DNA from: ANME-2 cluster archaeon
Lineage (GTDB): Archaea > Halobacteriota > Methanosarcinia > Methanosarcinales > Methanogasteraceae
Direction: 5' to 3'
Assembly: GCA_003601535.1 (NCBI GenBank)
Contig: PIXW01000162.1
Location: forward strand, 1-11,200
Length of the DNA stretch: 11,200 nucleotides
In this document: positions 5,841 through 11,200 of the stretch, piece after piece
Position numbering within the stretch: position 1 is the first letter of the stretch
Layout: the number at the start of each line of letters is the position of its first letter
Notes under the pieces: model-generated
The model's database searches: none
What the model saw: only the letters and a program-made list of their open reading frames with translations
Told to the model about the DNA's origin: nothing
Translations under genes and position numbers: made by a program

Positions 5841-8800
5841 ATGGGCAAACTGAAATGGCATATCATACTTGTGCTGTGGCTCGCGTTCTGCGGTATGGCG
5901 AGCGCAGAACAACTGTACGTCAATGAAAGCGGCTGGTGGCAAGAGGGCGGCGCGTTCAATGCAAGTGGGGCGCCGATACAGGCGGCGGTGGATGCTGCGG
6001 CTGCTGGCGATTCGGTTTTTGTGTGGAACGGGAGTTACAGTGAGAATGTGGATGTGGACAAACCGCTTACGCTGGAAGGTGAGGGCGCGGATGTGGTGAC
6101 TGTGAGCGCGGGGAGGAGAGGGGGACGGTGGAGTAAACACGTCTTTGAGGTGACTGTAGACTGGGTAAACATCAGCGGGTTCGCAGTGACTGCGGCGAGG
6201 GGTACGGACTATGGGACTGGGTGTCGTCAGGTCATGGCTGGAATTCACCTCAACCGTGTGGATTACTGCAACATCTCAGATAATCACGTATCTGAAAACA
6301 ACTGCTACGGCATCCTATTGTCCTCTTCAAGCAACAACACACTGTCCAACAATACCGCAACCTTGAACGACTGGGATGGTATCAAGCTGTTAGGTTCGAG
6401 TAATAATATACTTACGAACAACACTGTGAGTTCAAACAACGAGCACGGCATCTGGCTATTCTGTTCGAGCAATAACACGCTGACGAGGAACACAATCTCC
6501 GGAAACATGTACAACTTCGGTGTTAACGGTCTTGGATTTTCCTACTACATCCACAACATAGACACGAGCAACACAGTGGATGGAAGGACGATCTATTACT
6601 GGGTTGATCAGCAGGATAAGCAGATTCCAAGTGATGCCGGCTTTGTTGGAGTCGTGAACTCCACGAACATTACGGTTAGAGACATGACACTAACGAAAAA
6701 CTACGAAGGAGTGTTATTCGCACATACCAAGAATTCGAGAATAGAGAATGTCAGCACCTCGAACAATAAGTATGGCATATGGCTGTCGGATTCGAGCAAC
6801 AACACACTGGTGGGTAACATCGCGAATTCAAATGACTATGGCATCCGCCTGCATTCTTCGAGTAATAACACGCTGACGAAGAACACGATCTCTGGAAACA
6901 CGCGTAACTTCGGCGTTTTTGGTGATCGTATTTCTCACTACACCCAAAGTATAGACGCGAGTAACACCGTGAATGGAAAGCCGATATATTATTGGGTCAA
7001 TCAGAGGGATAAAATAATTCCAAGCGACGCTGGTTTTGTTGGAGTTGTGAACTCCACAAATATCACAGTCAAGGACATGACATTGACGAACAACGACAAG
7101 GGGGTACTGTTTGCGTATACTAAGAATTCCAAAATAGAGAACGTTATCACATCAAATAATGACTATGGCATATGGTTGTTGGTTTCGAGCAACAACACGC
7201 TTATAAACAACATCGTGAGATCGAACAACCGTGACGGCATCTACTTGGATCTATCGAGTGACAACATCATCACCTGTAACTGGGTGCAGAACAACATGCG
7301 GGGTGGCTTTTGCCTCTCCGATGGAAGCATAGACAACAACATCAGTTACAACAACGTAATCGAGAACGGTAACTACAACGTTGCGACTGGTGGCTGGGAG
7401 TGGCAGTTCAGAAACTATCAGTCAAACCATGTCGAAGCAAAACACAACTACTGGGGCGCCGGAATGAACAGCAGCACAATCGATGCGAGCATCTGCGACT
7501 ACGAAGAAGGCGGGCGGGGTGAAGTCGAGTTCTACCCGTTCGAGACCAAGCCAGTCCCATGCGCTCCTGAACCAGAACGCCCAGCAGTCACCACCACAGA
7601 CGCCGCGATCGCGCTCCAGATCGCAGTCGGCAGCCGCCCGCACGACCCGCGATGGGACGTCAGCGGCGATGGCAGCGTCACATCCCTCGACGCGCTCATG
7701 ATCCTGCAAACATCAGCAGGCAGCACAGAACCATCGCCAGAAGAAAAGGCGTATTCTCATCTATACGAACAGATGGACCGATACGAAAGTGGTAGCACCT
7801 TGAGACTGATCCAGAGTTATGTGGGCACCCCAATCAATCCAGATGACTACATGGCTTGGGTGTATGATAATGATCTGGTGATATTGGCTCTGATCGACAG
7901 AGGTACTCCAGAGGATCTGTCAAGAGCAAAAATCCTCTGCGATTCCCTGATCTGGTGCCAGAACCACGATCAGGATTTCAATGATGGGCGGATAAGGGAC
8001 GGTTACTGGGCAAACGACCTTACAGACTCGACCGGGGAGAATTCTTCCATCAAAAGTCCGGGAACTGGCGCGGGCAACATGGCATGGACAATTATAGCTC
8101 TGCTCCGTTATTATGAGGTTACTGGCGATACAACCTATTTAAATTCCTCCAAACGCATGGGCGACTGGATATATGATAACTGCTATGATACTCGTGGTGC
8201 AGGAGGCTACACCGGTGGCTACACTGGTTGGCAACCTCAAAAACTGGAATGGAAGTCAACTGAGCACAATATCGATGTTTATGTCGCATTCATGAATCTC
8301 TACAAAGCTACAAACAACTCCACATGGCAAGAAGGGGCGACATACGCAAAGACGTTCGTGGAATCTATGTGGAACGAAAGCGTTGGGCATTTCTGGACTG
8401 GAACAATGAATGATGGAATAACGATAAACAGAGACGTTAGACCTCTTGATGTGAATACATGGGGTGTGATGGCTCTGGATGATGTAAACAGATCTGCCAT
8501 CAACAATTGGATCGAAAACAACTGTCAGACAACCTGCTGCGGATTTGAAGGATTCGACTTTAATTGCGACCGGGACGGGATATGGTTTGAAGGGACTGCG
8601 CAGATGTGCATCAGTTATCAGATTGGAAATGAAACCGAAAAGTCAGACCAGTACATAGACGAGCTCCGCAGGGCTCAAACCTCCGCGAATAACAGCAATG
8701 GAAAAGGAATAGTCGCGGCTTGCCACGATAATGTCTCAACCGGGTTTGGATGGGGCTATCCGAATGCATTACACATAGGTGCTACTGCGTGGTGCATCTT

Positions 8801-8870
8801 CGCCGAGCGAGAACTCAACCCATACTGGGGACTGAACACAGGCGAACCGATTCCTTCGGATGTGGAATAG
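5841..8870 (+). CDS. Secreted beta-helix / internal dockerin-like / (alpha/alpha)6-domain protein
   Basis: This 1009-residue extracellular protein has three parts. A signal peptide (1-22, cleaved after AMAS-A-type ASA22) precedes an NosD/pectate-lyase-like parallel beta-helix (about 23-555). The helix opens with an IQAAVDAAAAGDSVFVWNG segment and continues in repeats of the form SSNNTLxxNxxxxNxxGIxL, including a 131-residue tandem duplication. Residues about 583-627 form a dockerin-like module: helix TTTDAAIALQIAVG, then a calcium loop with Asp606, Ser608, Asp610, Ser612 and Asp617, then LDALMILQ. Its first calcium loop is replaced by a Pro/Glu linker. Residues about 640-1000 look like a six-hairpin (alpha/alpha)6 toroid, with motifs WKSTEHNIDVYVAF (804-817) and FDFNCDRDGIWFEGTAQ (905-921) rich in candidate acidic and aromatic sugar-binding residues. 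Many N-x-S/T sequons suggest glycosylation. There is no C-terminal anchor. It has AAGGAGAG upstream and is followed 27 bases later by a glycanase-like dockerin gene. Enzymatic activity is not established. Confidence 0.85.
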   Translation: MGKLKWHIILVLWLAFCGMASAEQLYVNESGWWQEGGAFNASGAPIQAAVDAAAAGDSVFVWNGSYSENVDVDKPLTLEGEGADVVTVSAGRRGGRWSKHVFEVTVDWVNISGFAVTAARGTDYGTGCRQVMAGIHLNRVDYCNISDNHVSENNCYGILLSSSSNNTLSNNTATLNDWDGIKLLGSSNNILTNNTVSSNNEHGIWLFCSSNNTLTRNTISGNMYNFGVNGLGFSYYIHNIDTSNTVDGRTIYYWVDQQDKQIPSDAGFVGVVNSTNITVRDMTLTKNYEGVLFAHTKNSRIENVSTSNNKYGIWLSDSSNNTLVGNIANSNDYGIRLHSSSNNTLTKNTISGNTRNFGVFGDRISHYTQSIDASNTVNGKPIYYWVNQRDKIIPSDAGFVGVVNSTNITVKDMTLTNNDKGVLFAYTKNSKIENVITSNNDYGIWLLVSSNNTLINNIVRSNNRDGIYLDLSSDNIITCNWVQNNMRGGFCLSDGSIDNNISYNNVIENGNYNVATGGWEWQFRNYQSNHVEAKHNYWGAGMNSSTIDASICDYEEGGRGEVEFYPFETKPVPCAPEPERPAVTTTDAAIALQIAVGSRPHDPRWDVSGDGSVTSLDALMILQTSAGSTEPSPEEKAYSHLYEQMDRYESGSTLRLIQSYVGTPINPDDYMAWVYDNDLVILALIDRGTPEDLSRAKILCDSLIWCQNHDQDFNDGRIRDGYWANDLTDSTGENSSIKSPGTGAGNMAWTIIALLRYYEVTGDTTYLNSSKRMGDWIYDNCYDTRGAGGYTGGYTGWQPQKLEWKSTEHNIDVYVAFMNLYKATNNSTWQEGATYAKTFVESMWNESVGHFWTGTMNDGITINRDVRPLDVNTWGVMALDDVNRSAINNWIENNCQTTCCGFEGFDFNCDRDGIWFEGTAQMCISYQIGNETEKSDQYIDELRRAQTSANNSNGKGIVAACHDNVSTGFGWGYPNALHIGATAWCIFAERELNPYWGLNTGEPIPSDVE
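6471..7256 (+). repeat. Tandem 393-bp (131-residue) duplication in the beta-helix
   Basis: Two adjacent units, about 6471-6863 and 6864-7256, encode the same order of segments: NNTLT(R/K)NTISGN, an N-F-G-V turn, SNTV(D/N)G(R/K)xIYYWV(D/N)Q, IPSDAGFVGVVNSTNITV, and GVLFA(H/Y)TKNS(R/K)IENV. The spacing is exactly 393 bases, for example the CAA codons at 6628 and 7021. Differences are scattered and many are silent, so the duplication is not recent. Similarity fades after about 7230, where an extra-length turn (SNNRDGIYL) appears. Confidence 0.88.
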
Positions 8871-8897
8871 TGGATAAATAGATCAGAAGGCAGAGCC

Positions 8898-10361
8898 ATG
8901 ATTAATAACTCAAGAATAAAACTAATTTTATGTATCTTGTTTCTCTTAACCCCTCACCTCCAACTTGCATCGGCACAAGTGGATGATGAGAAGTTTTTAG
9001 ACACGATCGAACTCAAAACCTTCCTCTTTTTCCATGAAAACACCGATGAGCGCGGTTTTACGATAGAGAGCACTGCATGGCATACTGGCAGTTCCGCATC
9101 CAGTGGATTCTACCTCACATCGATCCCCATTGCAATCGAAAGGGGGTGGATAAGCTACGAGGAAGGCTATCAATGCGTAAACGCCACCCTTAACAGCTAT
9201 TATGATAATCCGGATAACCCTGATGATTTTTACGTGGAAAGCGAGCATGGATTTTTCCCCCACTGGTTCGACCAAGAGACCGGAAACTGGAACGGGGTGG
9301 ATTGCTTCTCCTCAATCGATACTGCGATATTTATGTCGGGTGTGCTGACCGTCAGCCAGTATTTTGCTGATACAGAGATAGAAACTGTTGCTACAAAGCT
9401 TTACGAGGATGTCGATTGGAACTGGATGCTCAATGATGATGACACGCTTTCTATGGGCTGGAGACCTGATACGGGCTTTCTTCCGTATAGGTGGCAGGGG
9501 TATAACGAGGGCATGCTTGCAGTTCTTCTTGCGCTGGGTTCTTCCACGCATCCGACACCAGACGATAGCTGGGATGCATGGACAAGGACGTACAGGCGGA
9601 TAGAGTACACTTATAGGAATCAAAGTTATATGTTTGTAGAAAGCACCTCAACTTCACTTTTTACATACCAATACCCTCAAATATGGTTTGATTTAAGAGA
9701 TAAAACGGATAGGGCGGGCATTAATTACTTCCAGAACTCTGTTAATGCCACGCTTGAGAACAGAGCTTACTGCATAGAGAACCCGAACAATCACACCGGC
9801 TATGGTCCGAACGTGTGGGGATTGACAGCATGCGAATGCCCGTTGCACGACAGCAATTATGGGGCACACGGTCCACGCCAGAACGATGATGGGACGATAG
9901 CCCCTGCAGGTGCCGGCGGTTCGATCATATTCACGCCCGATGAGTCCATATCGGCACTGCGTTACATGAACGAAACTTATGGTGACGGACTCTGGGGCGA
10001 GTATGGCTTCAGGGACGCATTCAATCCGGGTATGGAATCAGGTATTGGCTGGTTCGCTCCCACATATATTGGCATAGACCAGGGTGCGATACTGACAATG
10101 ATCGAGAACCACAGAAGCGGGATTGTCTGGAATCTGTTTATGCAAAATGACTGTGCGAAGAAAGCGATCTTAAAAGCGGGCTTTGTAGACAGAGGCGACA
10201 TCAATCAGGACGGTGCGATCACGCCTGCTGACGTGGTACTCGCACTTAAACTCGCAGTCACTGGTAAGTACGATCCTGTCGGCGACATGAATGATGATCA
10301 CCGAATCTCGTCACTCGATGCACTCATGATCCTACAGGCGGCGGTGAGGGCAGGTCTGTGA
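8898..10361 (+). CDS. Secreted GH144/glycoamylase-type protein with C-terminal dockerin
   Basis: The 487-residue product has a signal peptide (1-26, cut after ASA) and a catalytic-type domain (about 33-420) matching the glycoamylase family (Pfam PF10091 type, CAZy GH144, which includes endo-beta-1,2-glucanases). Family landmarks in order are ASSGFYLTSI and ERGWI (about 68-85), SSIDTAIFMSGVL (138-150), QGYNEGMLAVLLALGSSTHP (200-219), a WGLTAC region, DGTIAPAGAGGS (331 on), LWGEYGFRDAF (365-375) and IGIDQGAILTMIEN (391-404). The C-terminus is a type I dockerin with two calcium loops: Asp434, Asn436, Asp438, Asp445; and Asp463, Asn465, Asp467, Asp474. It closes with LDALMILQ, as in the upstream protein's module. 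The gene begins 27 bases after the previous stop with AGAAGG upstream, so co-transcription is likely. The predicted role is extracellular beta-glucan cleavage, docked to a cohesin partner or cell-surface scaffold. The substrate is inferred from family only, and a cohesin is not in the window. Confidence 0.88.
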   Translation: MINNSRIKLILCILFLLTPHLQLASAQVDDEKFLDTIELKTFLFFHENTDERGFTIESTAWHTGSSASSGFYLTSIPIAIERGWISYEEGYQCVNATLNSYYDNPDNPDDFYVESEHGFFPHWFDQETGNWNGVDCFSSIDTAIFMSGVLTVSQYFADTEIETVATKLYEDVDWNWMLNDDDTLSMGWRPDTGFLPYRWQGYNEGMLAVLLALGSSTHPTPDDSWDAWTRTYRRIEYTYRNQSYMFVESTSTSLFTYQYPQIWFDLRDKTDRAGINYFQNSVNATLENRAYCIENPNNHTGYGPNVWGLTACECPLHDSNYGAHGPRQNDDGTIAPAGAGGSIIFTPDESISALRYMNETYGDGLWGEYGFRDAFNPGMESGIGWFAPTYIGIDQGAILTMIENHRSGIVWNLFMQNDCAKKAILKAGFVDRGDINQDGAITPADVVLALKLAVTGKYDPVGDMNDDHRISSLDALMILQAAVRAGL

Positions 10362-10595
10362 GGTACCAAAAACATCACCACGCTCCCAACCCCCTCTGCC
10401 GCATCCGAACCCACCAGAATCGCCACGTGATGCCAGAGTCACGCAGGCACCCGCAGGAGCGACCGATCACGGACAGATCAGGGCAGCAGTATCCGGGCGA
10501 GATTGCGGCTGGCGGATCGGCAACGCCCGACCGCAATCCCGCGGATGCCCGCGAATTCATTGCGGAGGTGGCACAGGCTTTGGGCTTCAGCCCCT
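10362..10595. other. Convergent intergenic region, no supported gene
   Basis: The 234 bases between two converging genes hold one clear hairpin (10501-10538) and no T-run typical of archaeal termination. A plus-strand open frame starting at GTG 10358 crosses the whole region into the antisense of the Fic gene. It is rich in Pro, Ser, Thr, His and Arg, has no recognised domain, and is probably a shadow of high GC. The segment near 10535-10585 (PADAREFIAEVAQALGF) is more protein-like than the rest and may be a relic, but I cannot support it as a gene. Confidence 0.55.
10501..10538. repeat. Interrupted inverted repeat (potential hairpin)
   Basis: GATTGCGG (10501-10508) and CCGCAATC (10531-10538) are perfect inverted repeats. 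Inside them GGCG (10511-10514) pairs with CGCC (10524-10527) around a nine-base loop, separated from the outer stem by an asymmetric CT/CGA bulge. It lies between convergent genes, so a bidirectional 3'-end structure is possible. The lack of a T-run argues against a standard terminator. Confidence 0.5.
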
Positions 10596-11200
10596 TCACG
10601 CCCCCACATACCGCTCCACTGCCCGCCTCGACGAGTGCCACACTCTCCCGATCTTCACCGCATCCAGAACACCCCGCCTCGCAAGCAGGCTCAGATATTC
10701 CTGTGAATAAGGCACCCACCTCGCAAGCTCTTTCAGCGGCACCAGTTCATCAGCCCCGCCAAAGATGGATAGATATAATGTCAGACTCTCATCCACAGAC
10801 TTTGCAATGAACCCGGCGAATGGCATGAGATCTCCTGCATCCCCTGACCTCAGGCACTTGTAGTATTTCCCGCGATCCTCTGTTCTTATCACCACTGGCG
10901 GATAGCCATTTGCGATCAAATACAGGTTTGCAAGCAAACGCGCCACCCTGCCGTTACCGTCTGTGAATGGGTGAATCTCAACAAATCCGTGATGCAGGAA
11001 AGCCGCAGTCTCTACAGGATGCATCCTGCTTTCGGCTACACCCCGGATCAGCCCATCCATCAACCCGACCACCTTTGACCAGTCAGGCGGCGTCTTTACT
11101 GCCCCGGTTATCCTGACATTATGGGTGCGGTATCTTCCGGCATCTTCGAGAATGCCTGCTGTTACGACCTCATGGATTTGCTGAACTGTGACATGGTCTA
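10596..11200 (-). CDS. Fic-domain protein with C-terminal helix-turn-helix, N-terminus off right end
   Basis: Fic proteins transfer AMP or a related group from a nucleotide onto protein side chains. The minus-strand frame is open to the window edge and ends with TGA at 10598-10596; about 200 residues are visible. Upstream of the GTG at 11072 the frame continues with ILEDAGRYRTHNVRITGA, the typical Fic beta-flap region. This shows that 11072 is an internal codon rather than the start. The active-site motif HPFTDGNGRVAR (bases 10973-10938) is complete, with catalytic His and the phosphate-binding GNGR. LLANLYLIANGYPPVVI and a YYKCLRSGDAGDLMPFAGFIA segment follow, as usual for the family. The last 45 or so residues (LKELARWVPYSQEYLSLLARRG to the end) look like a winged or MerR/excisionase-type helix-turn-helix. 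An inhibitory S/T-x-x-x-E motif cannot be judged because the N-terminus is missing. No antitoxin is seen downstream. Target is unknown. Confidence 0.9.
   Translation of the reverse strand, partial: DHVTVQQIHEVVTAGILEDAGRYRTHNVRITGAVKTPPDWSKVVGLMDGLIRGVAESRMHPVETAAFLHHGFVEIHPFTDGNGRVARLLANLYLIANGYPPVVIRTEDRGKYYKCLRSGDAGDLMPFAGFIAKSVDESLTLYLSIFGGADELVPLKELARWVPYSQEYLSLLARRGVLDAVKIGRVWHSSRRAVERYVGA

Noticed and set aside
5535..6248. Minus-strand open frame of 237 codons across the operon end, terminator and next gene
   Set aside because: It runs antisense to the small gene, through the hairpin and into a signal-peptide coding region, with Pro/His/Arg-rich low-complexity content.
6300..7260. Regularly spaced short repeats that could suggest a CRISPR-like array
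   Set aside because: The repeats are in frame, degenerate and encode S-S-N-N-T-L beta-helix turns; there are no constant-length unique spacers.
10358..10810. Plus-strand open frame of 150 codons starting at a GTG that overlaps the dockerin gene stop
   Set aside because: Its second half is exactly antisense to the conserved Fic gene, its composition is Pro/Ser/His/Arg-rich, and no domain is visible. It is most likely a GC-driven shadow frame.

Overview
The window looks archaeal, most likely from a methanogen-related lineage of the Halobacteriota (methanogens, ANME archaea, Syntrophoarchaeum-type alkane oxidisers or Archaeoglobales). The evidence is an HdrA / MvhD / F420-dehydrogenase beta-type redox operon, starts preceded by near-perfect complements of the archaeal 16S 3' end (GGAGGTGAT), and secreted proteins with NosD-type beta-helix repeats and dockerin-like modules ending in S-L-D-A-L-M-I-L-Q. 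The exact lineage is inference; there is no rRNA or other marker gene.

Left edge (1-485). A minus-strand gene runs off the left end. Its first 46 codons encode a C-x2-C-x2-C-x3-CP iron-sulfur motif followed by an F-S-P-R-G segment, as in HdrD/GlcF-type proteins. The AT-rich divergent region (141-485) should hold promoters for this gene and for the redox operon.

Redox operon (486-5726, plus strand). Five tightly packed genes encode HdrA (flavin and FeS electron-bifurcation scaffold), MvhD ([2Fe-2S] adaptor), an FdhB/FrhB-type F420-oxidising subunit with C-terminal ferredoxin clusters, a compact and divergent molybdopterin-enzyme subunit related to FdhA/FwdB, and a 69-residue basic protein of unknown role. 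A 14-bp hairpin followed by a T6 run (5745-5801) ends the unit. The likely product is a soluble complex that moves electrons between F420, ferredoxin and a third partner. No HdrB or HdrC is present in the window; the divergent FeS gene is a possible but unproven partner.

Secreted carbohydrate region (5841-10361, plus strand). Two signal-peptide proteins follow each other 27 bases apart. The first (1009 aa) joins a NosD beta-helix with a 131-residue tandem duplication, an internal dockerin-like module and an (alpha/alpha)6-type domain. The second (487 aa) is a GH144 / glycoamylase-type protein (Pfam PF10091-like) with a C-terminal type I dockerin. Together they suggest an extracellular, possibly cohesin-anchored, glycan-processing or cell-surface system.

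Right edge (10362-11200). A 234-base convergent intergenic region with one clear hairpin separates these genes from a minus-strand Fic-domain protein (motif HPFTDGNGRVAR) whose N-terminus lies beyond the window. It ends in a predicted helix-turn-helix.
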